The notes beneath the pieces are model-generated. The model was not told the origin of the DNA and made no database searches. It saw only the letters and a list, made by a program, of their open reading frames with translations. This document shows, one piece after another, positions 8,437 through 17,667 of a stretch of DNA of 52,151 bases (the stretch's first letter is position 1; each line of letters starts with the position of its first letter). Source of the stretch: Bordetella parapertussis (GTDB taxonomy: Bacteria; Pseudomonadota; Gammaproteobacteria; Burkholderiales; Burkholderiaceae_D); assembly GCA_945866125.1 (NCBI GenBank), contig CAMBFZ010000025.1:1-52151 (forward strand), written 5' to 3'. The position numbers and the translations under genes are program-made.

Positions 8437-9438
8437 ATGAAGACAAACATAGACCTCGACTCCATCCAGATTGATGGGCAGAAGCTCAAAGTAGCCCGCG
8501 AAGCCAAAGGGACTTCCGTTGCCGACATGGCAAACTCGCTAACTTTGTCGCGCGCGCAGATCCAGGGGATCGAAGAAGGCAGCGACAAGCCGTTTTATAG
8601 CCCCGCCCACAAATTACTCGCTGTGCGCAAATATGCGTTGGCACTTGGCGTCTCCTACAAAGATGTGGTCACCGGCGACGGCACGGTGCAAACCATGCAG
8701 ACCATGCCAACGCCGGAGAACCAACCGGCCGCCTCGCCGGCTTATCAATTGGGTGCAGCAGCAGGCGCCGCCGACCTCAGAATGGCCAGTGTGGCCCGTA
8801 ACGCTGCGATCCGCCGGCAGCTAATGATCGTGGCAGGTGGCTTGTGCGTGCTGATCGCGCTGTACGCAAAAGTGCGGGGTAACAGCAGCGAATTCGTCAA
8901 TCCGCAGGAAGAGCTGGCGGCCACTCAATTGATGCCAGACCAGTCAGCGCAGGAGCCGGTGCCCACAGCACCGCTGCAAAACCCGCAGGCGGATCCGGTC
9001 GAGGCCGCGCCGGTGCAAGTGGCGACGGCCCCTGACACCGCGGCGCTACCCACTCCGGTGCCTAATACCATTCTGGATGGCGACCCACCCTGCAAACCTG
9101 AGCCGGCCGGTGCCGACCTCCAAAACTGGACCCCTTCTTATAAGCGCAAGTCCGACTCCCGGCTGTTTGTGATCAGCCAGGAAGGCGGCACGGTCTGCAT
9201 CACCGACGCCAGCGGGAAGGCCCGCCTGATCAATCTGAAACCTAAGGTCGGTCATGCCTTTGCCGGCAAACCGCCCTACACGGTGCGCTCAGTTCAGCTG
9301 GACCAGTTTGAGATGTATCTGCAGGGTATCCGGGTCAAGGTGCCGTCTGACACCGAGGCAATGAAACTCATCGCCACCGAACTCAGCGCGCCGGAGCCGG
9401 ACGATCAGTACCTCGCGGCCGAACAACCCGACACCTGA
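8437..9438 (+). CDS. RodZ-like HTH, single-pass membrane protein
   Basis: A 333-residue protein with a RodZ-type layout. An N-terminal XRE/HTH_25 domain lies at about residues 10-80 (KLKVAREAKGTSVADMA followed by a recognition-helix-like segment). A Pro/Ala-rich cytoplasmic linker with basic residues (RNAAIRR) precedes one membrane segment at about 128-145. The Pro/Ala-rich periplasmic region ends in a small folded domain with two cysteines (PPCKPEP and GGTVCITD). In RodZ the HTH contacts MreB; here the C-terminal domain is not clearly the RodZ DUF4115 type, so a morphogenesis role is only an inference. There is no strong ribosome-binding site. Neighbours give no functional link. Confidence 0.7.
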   Translation: MKTNIDLDSIQIDGQKLKVAREAKGTSVADMANSLTLSRAQIQGIEEGSDKPFYSPAHKLLAVRKYALALGVSYKDVVTGDGTVQTMQTMPTPENQPAASPAYQLGAAAGAADLRMASVARNAAIRRQLMIVAGGLCVLIALYAKVRGNSSEFVNPQEELAATQLMPDQSAQEPVPTAPLQNPQADPVEAAPVQVATAPDTAALPTPVPNTILDGDPPCKPEPAGADLQNWTPSYKRKSDSRLFVISQEGGTVCITDASGKARLINLKPKVGHAFAGKPPYTVRSVQLDQFEMYLQGIRVKVPSDTEAMKLIATELSAPEPDDQYLAAEQPDT

Positions 9439-9719
9439 CGGCAAGCGCAGGGCCTGTTTCGCCGCATTGCAGCACACTGCAGCGTTCACCGCATTGCCAG
9501 TTTGTATCGCGATGCAACATCGATAACGGTTGACTGAGAGCATCATCCAATCGGATTATCCGCTATCAGATTCAATTGAACCGACGCGACTGGCCGCATT
9601 ATTGTTTATCCCGCACGATGCCTCTCACACTGCAATCCATTCCACCGTACGTCGCCTATGCGCGACTGCGACACGACCGCTTTACGGCATTCCCATAAAA
9701 AATCCCCAAGGAGGAGACC

Positions 9720-11036
9720 ATGTATTCAACCCCTACTAAACGCCCTGTCGGACAACGCGTCAGCGTCCTGTCTGCTGCGGCTCTGCTCGCGCTAGGTCTC
9801 AGCGCAAGCGTTGCGGCCGAAGATTTCAAAATCGGCATCGTCAGCTTTTTGTCCGGCCAGGCGGCCGAAAGCTTCGGCGTGCCGGCGGTCAATGGCGCCA
9901 AGGTGCTCATTGAAGCATTCAACAAAGGCAAAGCGCCCGCGCCTTATAACAAGCCCGGATTTGGCGGCATGAATATCGTACCGGTATATGTCGACGAAAA
10001 CGGTGGTGCTACCAAGCAGGTGCAGGAATTACGCAATCTGTATGACCGCGAAAACGTCGACGTCGTCGTTGGCTATGTCGGTTCAGGCGACTGCCTGGCC
10101 GTGGCGCCGGCGGCCGAAGAAATGAAACGTTTTCTGATTTTGTACGATTGCGGTACGCCCCGTATTTTTGAAGAGAATAGCTACAAATATGTGTTCCGCA
10201 CCGCCTCGCACGGCGCGATGGACAACGTGGCCGCAGCGCGCTACCTGAAAGACCACAACATCAAGGTCAACACCATCAACCTGCTCAATCAGGATTATGC
10301 GTGGGGCCATGATTCGCTCAAAGATTTCACGCTATCGATGAACGTGCTCTACCCAGACGCCAAGGTGCAGGCCGACCAACGCCCTAAATTTGGCGCTGGC
10401 CAGTACGGCACCGAGATTTCGCAGCTCATGTCAAAACCGGCCGATGTCACGCATTCGAGTCTGTGGGGCGGTGACTTGCAGAGCATGATCTTGCAGGCGG
10501 GACCACGCGGCATGTTCAAAAAATCGCAGGTCGTACTGACGGCGGCAGACCATGTGCTCATTCCACTGGGCGACAAAATGCCCGATGGCGTGATTATCGG
10601 CGCGCGCGGTGCTTACGGCTTAATGGCACCCAAATCGGCACTCAACGACTGGTGGTGGTCGCTCTATCAAAATGCATGGAATGTCTACCCGGTGCAAGCA
10701 CCGTACCGCATGGCGCAATCACTGATGGGCCTCAAACTCGCCGTAGAAAAAGCAATGGCGGCCAACGGTGGCAAAAAGCCTAACGCCGAACAAATTGCAG
10801 CGGCGCTTCGCGGCTCGGAATGGGATGCACCCGGCGGCCACGTCAAGATGGCGTTGGGTGGCGGACAACAGGCGATCCAGCCGACTGCCATCGGCCGTAC
10901 GCGCTATGACGCCAGCAAAAAAATGGTCATGATTGACGATATTCAGCGCTTTAACGCCGAATGCGTAAACCCACCTGCCAATATGAAATCCGAAGAGTGG
11001 CTCAAGGCTGGTTTTCCGGGTGCCAAATGTAACTAA
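9720..11036 (+). CDS. HAAT-family ABC transporter substrate-binding protein
   Basis: A 438-residue periplasmic solute-binding protein of the Leu/Ile/Val-binding (type I) family. It has a signal peptide (hydrophobic VLSAAALLALGLSASVAA, cleaved before EDFKIGIV) and the typical first strand KIGIVSFLSG. A strong ribosome-binding site (AAGGAGGAGACC) precedes the ATG. It heads an operon with two permeases, two ATPases, an acyl-CoA synthetase and an M81 peptidase. Those companions suggest that the ligand is a carboxylate or modified peptide rather than a branched-chain amino acid, but the pocket cannot be read from sequence. A terminator-like hairpin follows the gene, which should raise its expression over the membrane genes. 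Confidence 0.9.
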   Translation: MYSTPTKRPVGQRVSVLSAAALLALGLSASVAAEDFKIGIVSFLSGQAAESFGVPAVNGAKVLIEAFNKGKAPAPYNKPGFGGMNIVPVYVDENGGATKQVQELRNLYDRENVDVVVGYVGSGDCLAVAPAAEEMKRFLILYDCGTPRIFEENSYKYVFRTASHGAMDNVAAARYLKDHNIKVNTINLLNQDYAWGHDSLKDFTLSMNVLYPDAKVQADQRPKFGAGQYGTEISQLMSKPADVTHSSLWGGDLQSMILQAGPRGMFKKSQVVLTAADHVLIPLGDKMPDGVIIGARGAYGLMAPKSALNDWWWSLYQNAWNVYPVQAPYRMAQSLMGLKLAVEKAMAANGGKKPNAEQIAAALRGSEWDAPGGHVKMALGGGQQAIQPTAIGRTRYDASKKMVMIDDIQRFNAECVNPPANMKSEEWLKAGFPGAKCN

Positions 11037-11052
11037 CGCTGTCTGCCCGTAG

Positions 11053-11084
11053 CGGCACCCTGGCTCGCGCCGGGGTGCCGTTTT
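11053..11084 (+). terminator. Intra-operon terminator/attenuator hairpin
   Basis: CGGCACCC (11053-11060) pairs with GGGTGCCG (11073-11080) and is followed directly by TTTT. It lies 17 bp after the binding-protein stop, inside the transporter operon. It probably attenuates transcription into the permease genes or protects the 3' end of the binding-protein mRNA. Confidence 0.7.
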
Positions 11085-11175
11085 AGGTTTAGCGATGACG
11101 CGGACACTGCGGTGCGGCTACTAGCCGGGACGTCATGATTAAACCTGCCTTGCCCTCTCACCCGAAAAATTTTCC

Positions 11176-12072
11176 ATGAATCTCGCCCTCACCATCCTGA
11201 TCGACGGCCTGACCTATGCGTCGTGGCTATTCATCGTCGCCCTTGGGCTCACGCTCGTGTTTGGCGTGCTCAAAATCCTCAATGTTGCGCACGGCAGTTT
11301 TTATGCGCTCGGCGCCTACGCTGCCGCCAGCCTGGTGGGCTGGTTTGCCAGCATGCAGTTTGCGCCCGAACTCTCTCTGGTGGCCATGCTGCTGGCGGCA
11401 GTCGTTGTCGCCGCGGTGGTGGCACCGCTGTGCGAGCGAGGCCTGCTACGGGTTTTTTATGGCCGCGACGAAGTGCTGCTGGTGCTCGTCACCTACGCGC
11501 TGTTTCTTATTATGGAAGACGTGACGAAACTGATTTGGGGCGTCAATCCTTTCTATGTCTCTGAGCCCTATGCGCTGTTTGGCAATATCGATATTGGCGA
11601 ACAATCCTATGTCGGCTATGACTTCGTGCTGGTAGTCGTGGCCGCCGTAGTTGGCTTTATTGTCTGGTGGGGTCTTAACCGCACGCAGATCGGCAAAATC
11701 GTGCTGGCGGTGATTCATAGCGAAGAAATTGCCTCCAGCATGGGTGTCAATGTCTCGCGCATTTACACGCTCGCCTTCGGTACGGGTATTTTTCTCGCGG
11801 CATTGGGTGGCGCACTGACAGCGCCAATGATTTCGGTACAACCGGGTGTGTCCGTGGGCGTGGTGATTTTATCGTTCGCCGTCGTCATCATCGGCGGGCT
11901 AGGCAGTATTCCCGGCGCGGCCATTGGCGCACTGATCGTCGGCATTGCCCGCTCCGCTGCGGTCCACATGATGCCGGCGGCCGAATTATTTTCTATCTAT
12001 GTCGTCATGGCGGTGGTGCTGATGTTCCGTCCTGAGGGTTTGTTTCAACGTATTCAGGCAAGGAAGATTTGA
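11176..12072 (+). CDS. livH: LivH-like ABC transporter permease
   Basis: A 298-residue inner-membrane permease of the LivH family, hydrophobic throughout with about eight membrane segments. The LivH hallmark VFGVLKILNVAHGSFYALGAYAA is seen near residues 30-50, and the EAA-type loop region GxxFLAALGGALTAP near 195-215. It pairs with the LivM-like protein encoded 1 bp downstream to form the channel for the substrate bound by the protein at 9720. It ends with the usual FRPEGLF motif. Confidence 0.9.
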   Translation: MNLALTILIDGLTYASWLFIVALGLTLVFGVLKILNVAHGSFYALGAYAAASLVGWFASMQFAPELSLVAMLLAAVVVAAVVAPLCERGLLRVFYGRDEVLLVLVTYALFLIMEDVTKLIWGVNPFYVSEPYALFGNIDIGEQSYVGYDFVLVVVAAVVGFIVWWGLNRTQIGKIVLAVIHSEEIASSMGVNVSRIYTLAFGTGIFLAALGGALTAPMISVQPGVSVGVVILSFAVVIIGGLGSIPGAAIGALIVGIARSAAVHMMPAAELFSIYVVMAVVLMFRPEGLFQRIQARKI

Positions 12073-12073
12073 T

Positions 12074-13042
12074 ATGACCAGTACCCCTTCTTCTGCGCCA
12101 CTTTCACGCACCCTAGCCGCTGGTCTGCTGTGCATCGTGCTTTTGCTGCTAGCCGGCACAGCCATGCCAAAGTGGCTGACCTTTCTCATTACCATGTCGG
12201 CGGCAAATGGCCTGGTTTCCTTGGGCATTGTGGTACTCATGCGCAGCGGTGTGGTCTCGTTCGGCCAGGGTATGGTGTTTGCGCTTGGTGGCTATGCGGC
12301 CGCACTGGCCTACAGCAAACTGGGCATCACCGACGCCTTTACGCTGGCAGTGGGCGGCGCACTGGTGGCGACCATTGCCTCGCTGCCGTTTGCATATCTG
12401 ATTGCGCGTTACCGCGGCATTTTCTTTGCGATGCTGTCCTTGTCGTTGTCGATGGTCTTGTACGGCATCCTCGTCAAGTCCGAAGCGATGGGGGGCTCCG
12501 ATGGTTTCAACATGGGCCGCATCACACTCTTTGGTATCCGGCCCGCCGACGCCTGGACCGGCTATGCAAACTATGCGGTGACGATCGCGCTCTCGGGCAT
12601 CGTGGCCATCGCCGCCCGCGTCTATTTTGATTCAACCCGTGGCCTGGTAGGACTCGCGGCGCGGGACAATGAAATCCGGGTGGAATATCTGGGCAGCTCG
12701 GTACGCAATCTGATCGCCACCAATTATCTGCTCGCCGCCTTCACCGGCGGTATGGGCGGTGCACTCGCGGTGATGGCGCTCGGTCATATCGAACCCAATT
12801 TCAGCTATTGGACCACCTCGGGTGAATTTGTCTTTGTCGCCATTTTGGCCGGCCACCATAGCGTGCTGGCTGCGTTTGTAGCGTCGTTTGTGCTGGAAAT
12901 CGTGCGCTCATTTTCTAGTCTGTATTTTCCCAACAGCTGGCAACTCGCGCTGGGCCTGTTCCTACTCGCCGTCATCCGTTTCCTGCCGCGTGGCATAGGC
13001 TCACTGTGGGAAGCACGCCGCAAAACAGGAGCACAGGTATGA
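12074..13042 (+). CDS. livM: LivM-like ABC transporter permease
   Basis: A 322-residue permease of the LivM family. It has multiple membrane segments and the conserved stretches LVSLGIVVLMRSGVVSFGQG near residue 45 and GLVGLAARDNEIRVEYLG near residue 195 (the cytoplasmic coupling loop). A good ribosome-binding site (AAGGAAG) lies at the end of the preceding gene. Its stop overlaps the start of the LivG-like gene (ATGA). Confidence 0.9.
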   Translation: MTSTPSSAPLSRTLAAGLLCIVLLLLAGTAMPKWLTFLITMSAANGLVSLGIVVLMRSGVVSFGQGMVFALGGYAAALAYSKLGITDAFTLAVGGALVATIASLPFAYLIARYRGIFFAMLSLSLSMVLYGILVKSEAMGGSDGFNMGRITLFGIRPADAWTGYANYAVTIALSGIVAIAARVYFDSTRGLVGLAARDNEIRVEYLGSSVRNLIATNYLLAAFTGGMGGALAVMALGHIEPNFSYWTTSGEFVFVAILAGHHSVLAAFVASFVLEIVRSFSSLYFPNSWQLALGLFLLAVIRFLPRGIGSLWEARRKTGAQV

Positions 13043-13803
13043 GCACCTTGAACTCACAGCACGCCGCCATATCGGCACGCGGCATCCAAAAACGTTTCGG
13101 TGCCGTCGTCGCTGCTGCAGACATCAACCTAGATATTCCGCATGGCCAAAAACTCAGTCTGATCGGCAGTAACGGCGCCGGCAAAACTACCTTCGTCAAC
13201 ATGCTGACTGGCTTCATCGCACCCGACGAAGGGCACATCCTGCTGCATGGTGAAGATATCACCGGCTTGGCACCGCGCCGGATCACCCGCATGGGTGTGG
13301 CGCGTTCTTTCCAGATACCGCAGCTCTATAAAGAACTCAGCGTACTCGACAATATGCTCGTCGCCGTCGCGAGTCAGCATGACAGCCTATCGTTCTGGCG
13401 ACCGGCAAAAAATGTGGCTGCGATTACGCGTGCCCATGAACTGCTTGAACGCTTCGAATTGTCCACGCATGCCGACCGGCTGGTGGGTGAATTGCCCGGC
13501 GGTGTGCGCAAACTACTCGACATCGCGATGGCCTTGACCAAACAACCCAAGCTGCTGTTGCTGGACGAGCCCACCTCGGGCGTCTCGGGCGATGAAAAAT
13601 TTCCGATGATGGAAACCGTCATGCGCGCACTTGCGCAGGAATCCGTAACGGTTTTATTCGTCGAACACGACATGGATATCGTCGAGCGCTTTGCCGATCG
13701 CGTAGTCGCTTTCTATAGCGGGCGCATCATCGCCGACGACACCCCCGCCATTGCGCTCGACGCCCCTGACGTACGCCGCTACGTCACCGGCACGCTGCGC
13801 TGA
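13039..13803 (+). CDS. livG: LivG-like ABC transporter ATPase
   Basis: A 254-residue nucleotide-binding subunit. It has Walker A GSNGAGKTT, a Q-loop region FQIPQLYKELSV, signature LPGGVRKLLDIA (a Pro in place of the usual Ser), Walker B LLLLDEPTSG and a histidine switch VEHDMD. The ATG at 13039 overlaps the LivM stop; the open frame reaches back to 13006 but that extension lies inside livM. It energises the LivHM-like channel together with the LivF-like protein that follows. Confidence 0.9.
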   Translation: MSTLNSQHAAISARGIQKRFGAVVAAADINLDIPHGQKLSLIGSNGAGKTTFVNMLTGFIAPDEGHILLHGEDITGLAPRRITRMGVARSFQIPQLYKELSVLDNMLVAVASQHDSLSFWRPAKNVAAITRAHELLERFELSTHADRLVGELPGGVRKLLDIAMALTKQPKLLLLDEPTSGVSGDEKFPMMETVMRALAQESVTVLFVEHDMDIVERFADRVVAFYSGRIIADDTPAIALDAPDVRRYVTGTLR

Positions 13804-13822
13804 GCCGCCTACAGGAAACACT

Positions 13823-14464
13823 ATGCTCAAAATTAATGCCATCGAAGTTGCGATTCAGTCTGTGCAAGTACTGCGCGGTTTTTCACTTGAAGTCGGCAGC
13901 GGCCAAATGGTGGGACTCATCGGACGCAATGGTGCCGGTAAGACCACCACCCTGCGTGCCATCATGGGCCATTTGCCACTCAAGGCCGGCAGCATCCTGT
14001 TCGACGGTGTCGATCTGGCCACGTTACCGCGCCATGCACGCGCCACGCTTGGCATTGGCTATATGCCGGAAGACCGCGGGCTGGTGCCTGAACTGACCGT
14101 CGAAGAAAATATTCTGGTACCGGTCTGGGCATCCAAAGCCATGCAGCCGGCAGCACGGCTGGAGTTTGTCTATCATGTGCTGCCTGAACTCAAAGAGATG
14201 CGTGAACGGCGCGCTCTGCTGCTCTCGGGCGGACAACAAAAACTCGTTGCCCTGGCGCGTGCGCTGGCGATCGGCAGCCGGCTCTTGCTGCTTGATGAGC
14301 CCTTCGAAGGTGTCGCACCTGCCTTGTCGGAGCGACTCTCTGAAGTCATCAGCGGTTTATCTGGCAGTGCGATCTCGGTACTGATTGCCCAGTCTGATCT
14401 GAACCATTCCAAAAATTTGCTCAATGCCGAAGTCGTCATCGAACGCGGCGCCAACCAGTCATGA
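13823..14464 (+). CDS. livF: LivF-like ABC transporter ATPase
   Basis: The second nucleotide-binding subunit, 213 residues from the ATG at 13823, which has a clear AGGAAA ribosome-binding site. All motifs are intact: Walker A GRNGAGKTTT, signature LLSGGQQKLVALARAL, Walker B LLLLDEPFEG. The 24 upstream codons of the open frame overlap the previous gene and are excluded. The stop overlaps the start of the acyl-CoA synthetase gene (ATGA), so the ligase is translationally coupled to the transporter. Confidence 0.88.
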   Translation: MLKINAIEVAIQSVQVLRGFSLEVGSGQMVGLIGRNGAGKTTTLRAIMGHLPLKAGSILFDGVDLATLPRHARATLGIGYMPEDRGLVPELTVEENILVPVWASKAMQPAARLEFVYHVLPELKEMRERRALLLSGGQQKLVALARALAIGSRLLLLDEPFEGVAPALSERLSEVISGLSGSAISVLIAQSDLNHSKNLLNAEVVIERGANQS

Positions 14465-16053
14465 TCAACTGGCACGAGCACGTTACCTTGCCGGCGATGC
14501 GCACCGAGACGCATTTCGATGGCCGCACCTTGTCTTGCTTTGCCGATCGCCCCGCTTCGTTTTATGCCATGTTTGCACAGGCAGTCGCCAGCGCACCCGA
14601 GCACGAGGCACTAAGCTGCAACGGCGAGCGCTGGACCTATGCGCAAGTCGAACGCGAGGTTACGCGCATCGCAGCGGGCTTATCGATGCGAGGCATCTTG
14701 GCCGGCGAGCGCGTGCTAATGTTCATCTCCAACAAACCCGAATTTGTGTTCATGCTGTATGCGCTGCAAAAAATAGGCGCCATCGCGGTCCCCGTCGGGA
14801 CACGCGAACAGGGGCCAGGGCTGACCTATATTCTGAATCAGTGCGGTGCTGCCGGCGTGGTGTTCGATAGCGAATTAGCGGACCGCATTCCTGCTGCCGA
14901 TGCGGTACCAGCTTTGCGGCTGCGCATCACCATTGGTGCTACTCCTGTCGCCGGTGCGCACGCGCTGGCAGATTTAAATGGGCCTGCTGCACCGGCGGTA
15001 GCCGTTAACGAAGCAGACTGCGCAGTCATCCTCTACACCTCGGGCACCACTGGCAAACCCAAAGGCGCAATGCTCACGCATTTCAATATCGCCCATTCGG
15101 TCATCCACTTTGAAATCTGCCTGCAACTCAGCGCCCAAGACCGCGCCGCTCTGGCAGTGCCCGCCAGTCACGTAACGGGTCTAATCGCGCTCATTGCGAC
15201 GATAGTACATGTGGGCGGCACGCTGGTAATCCTGCCTGAATTCAAAGCCGCTGATTTTGTGGCGCTGGCCGCGCGCGAGCGCATCAGCTATTCGCTGCTG
15301 GTGCCCGCGATGTATCAACTTTGTCTGCTGCAGCCGGCGTTTCGCGAGGTCGATCTATCCCACTGGCGGATCGGCGGATTTGGCGGCGCGCCAATGCCGG
15401 CGGCAACCGTCGACACACTGCGTGCGACGGTGCCGGGACTGACCTTGGTGAACTGCTACGGATCTACCGAAACCACCTCGCCAGCCACCATCATGCCGCT
15501 GGGTCTGACCGCTGCCCATAACGACAGCGTTGGCGTAGCGGTTCCCTGCGCGACCATCAAGGTCGTCGACGCAAACGGTCAGCCAGTGGCAGCCGGCGAA
15601 TCCGGTGAACTGTGGATAGGCGGCCCGATGGTGGTGCCGGGCTACTGGGACAATCCGGACGCCACTGCGAACGGCTTTGCAGATGGCTGCTGGCGATCTG
15701 GCGATCTGGGCTCGCTCGATGCGCAGGGTCTGGTACGCATCTTTGATCGCATCAAAGACATGATCAATCGTGGCGGCTTTAAAATTTATTCCGTCGAAGT
15801 GGAAAATACCATTATGGGCATGGCCGGCGTCATCGAAGCTGCTGTGGTGGGCCAGCCCTGCCCCGTGCTGGGCGAGCGGGTACATGCGCATGTGTACGCA
15901 CCCAACAGTGCGCTTGATGCAGCGGCGGTACGTGCGTACTGCGCCACGCAACTGGCGGACTACAAAGTGCCGGAGCAAATTATTTTTGTCGACACGCCGC
16001 TGCCGCGCAACCCCAACGGCAAAGTCTTGAAACGCCAACTGCGCACTACGTAA
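14461..16053 (+). CDS. AMP-forming acyl-CoA synthetase (class I adenylate-forming)
   Basis: A 530-residue ANL-superfamily ligase that activates a carboxylate as acyl-AMP and then the CoA thioester. The P-loop is ILYTSGTTGKPKGAML near residue 190, the A5 motif NCYGSTETTSP near 330, the A7/A8 region GCWRSGDLGSLDAQG and RIKDMINRGGFKIYS near 410-440, and the catalytic A10 lysine is in NPNGKVLKR at the C-terminus. It resembles medium/long-chain or aryl-acid ligases; the substrate is not evident. Its coupling to the ABC transporter suggests it traps the imported carboxylic acid as CoA thioester. A second in-frame ATG at codon 13 is an alternative start. Confidence 0.9.
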   Translation: MINWHEHVTLPAMRTETHFDGRTLSCFADRPASFYAMFAQAVASAPEHEALSCNGERWTYAQVEREVTRIAAGLSMRGILAGERVLMFISNKPEFVFMLYALQKIGAIAVPVGTREQGPGLTYILNQCGAAGVVFDSELADRIPAADAVPALRLRITIGATPVAGAHALADLNGPAAPAVAVNEADCAVILYTSGTTGKPKGAMLTHFNIAHSVIHFEICLQLSAQDRAALAVPASHVTGLIALIATIVHVGGTLVILPEFKAADFVALAARERISYSLLVPAMYQLCLLQPAFREVDLSHWRIGGFGGAPMPAATVDTLRATVPGLTLVNCYGSTETTSPATIMPLGLTAAHNDSVGVAVPCATIKVVDANGQPVAAGESGELWIGGPMVVPGYWDNPDATANGFADGCWRSGDLGSLDAQGLVRIFDRIKDMINRGGFKIYSVEVENTIMGMAGVIEAAVVGQPCPVLGERVHAHVYAPNSALDAAAVRAYCATQLADYKVPEQIIFVDTPLPRNPNGKVLKRQLRTT

Positions 16054-16058
16054 ACGCT

Positions 16059-17573
16059 ATGCAAAAAATCCTGATCGCGCGTTTTAATCACGAGACTAAT
16101 ACCTTCTCACCGGTGGCAACACCGTTGAGCGCCTTTGCGCCCTGCTATGGCGAAGCGGCACTGCACGACCAACGCGGTGCGCGCACGGCAATGGGCGCCT
16201 TTATCGCACTCACCGAAGCCCTGCCCGATACTGCATTGATTACACCGGTATCGGCCACCGCTAATCCTAGCGGTACCGTGACAGCCGATGCCTACAGCGC
16301 AATCAGTGACTGTATCTTGCAAGCGGTGCGTGCTGCCGATGGCATCGATGCGATTTTGCTTGATTTACACGGCGCACTGGTCGCCGAAAACGCTGCTGAC
16401 GGCGAAGGAACATTACTAGAAAAAATACGTCAGCTCGCGCCCGATACACCGCTGGCTGTCGCGCTGGATTTGCACGGCAACGTGACTGAAAAAATGGTGT
16501 ACAACGCCGACATTCTGGTTAGCTTCAAGACCTATCCGCACGTCGATATGTTTGAGACCGGTTTGCACGCAGGTCGTCTGCTGCTTGATCTGCTACAAAA
16601 AAAATCCAGGCCCGTGACCCGCTGGCGTCAGCTGCCACTACTCTCGCACACGCTACGCAGCAATACCAATGAAGGCGCGATGCAACGCGCTGTAGCCGCG
16701 GCCCATGCCGCTGAACAGCAGCCGGGTGTGCTGGCCGCGTCCGTGATGGCAGGTTTTTCTTTGGCTGACTTTGCCGATGCGGGCATGTCGGTGATCGTGG
16801 TCGCGGAAGGCGATCCAGCGATAGCGCAGCGCACCGCGGATCAGATTGCCGCCAGTATCTGGCAAGACCGCGATGGCTTTGTTTATACCAGTGCGCCGCT
16901 GGCAGATTCTCTGGCCCGTGCCCGCGCGCTGGCTGCCGGCAGCGGCAGCGGCCCGGTGCTGTTGCTCGACCATAGCGACAATGTCATGTCAGGCGGTACC
17001 TGCGACACGATGGATGTGCTTCAGGCGGCACTCGCCGCCGGCATGACCGGCATTGCGGTGGGGCCGCTGTGTGATCCTGCTGCCGTTGCGTTGCTATGGC
17101 AGGCTGGCGAAGGCGCGACGCTCGCACTTGAGATTGGAAACCGGATTGCACTCACTGCGCAAGGCATCATCAAACAACCGCAGCGCTTGCAGGGCACGGT
17201 GCGCGTGTGCTGCGCCGGCGAGTTTGTCGTCAGTGGGCCGATTTATACGGGTGCCAAAGTCAGCATGGGACGCACTGTTTTGTTTGACACGGGATCGGCC
17301 AAGCTGGTGATCACGGAAGAAAGAATGGAGCCGTATGATCGGGGTGTTTTCAGCTGCGTCGGGCTCGACCCCACACAGCAGACGTATCTGCTTCTGAAGT
17401 CGCGCATGTATTGCCGGCCGGTGTTTGTCCCAATATCGAAAGGCTTGGTTGAATGCGATGCCGACAGCGGCGGGCCAACGAGTTCGAACTATGCGCTGTT
17501 TCCGTTTCGGCAGATCAGACGACCGGTGGCGCCGCTTGATGTGGTGCCTGATGCGTCGATACTAGTCCCGTGA
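16059..17573 (+). CDS. M81-family metallopeptidase (MlrC-like)
   Basis: A 504-residue protein of the MlrC/M81 family. The N-terminus ILIARFNHETNTFSPV is the family signature and holds predicted zinc ligands (His/Glu). LDLHGALV, ALDLHGNVTE and KTYPHVDMFETG follow in the DUF1485 domain, and VLLLDHSDNVMSGGTCDT near residue 305 marks the C-terminal MlrC domain. MlrC of microcystin degraders hydrolyses the linear microcystin tetrapeptide, but most family members sit in ABC-transporter operons with unknown substrates, as here. It begins 5 bp after the acyl-CoA synthetase and is the last gene of the operon. Confidence 0.88.
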   Translation: MQKILIARFNHETNTFSPVATPLSAFAPCYGEAALHDQRGARTAMGAFIALTEALPDTALITPVSATANPSGTVTADAYSAISDCILQAVRAADGIDAILLDLHGALVAENAADGEGTLLEKIRQLAPDTPLAVALDLHGNVTEKMVYNADILVSFKTYPHVDMFETGLHAGRLLLDLLQKKSRPVTRWRQLPLLSHTLRSNTNEGAMQRAVAAAHAAEQQPGVLAASVMAGFSLADFADAGMSVIVVAEGDPAIAQRTADQIAASIWQDRDGFVYTSAPLADSLARARALAAGSGSGPVLLLDHSDNVMSGGTCDTMDVLQAALAAGMTGIAVGPLCDPAAVALLWQAGEGATLALEIGNRIALTAQGIIKQPQRLQGTVRVCCAGEFVVSGPIYTGAKVSMGRTVLFDTGSAKLVITEERMEPYDRGVFSCVGLDPTQQTYLLLKSRMYCRPVFVPISKGLVECDADSGGPTSSNYALFPFRQIRRPVAPLDVVPDASILVP

Positions 17574-17667
17574 AGGCCTAATCCCAGAGCAGGTTTCAAG
17601 CAAACACGGCCCCCCCAACCCGTCGTTTTTCCCCGTTCTTCAAATAAGCTCTCCTACGCAGCGCGTA

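Noticed and set aside
16059..17573. Microcystin degradation gene mlrC
   Set aside because: Family membership is clear, but mlrA, mlrB and mlrD are absent and the operon differs, so the microcystin role should not be carried over.
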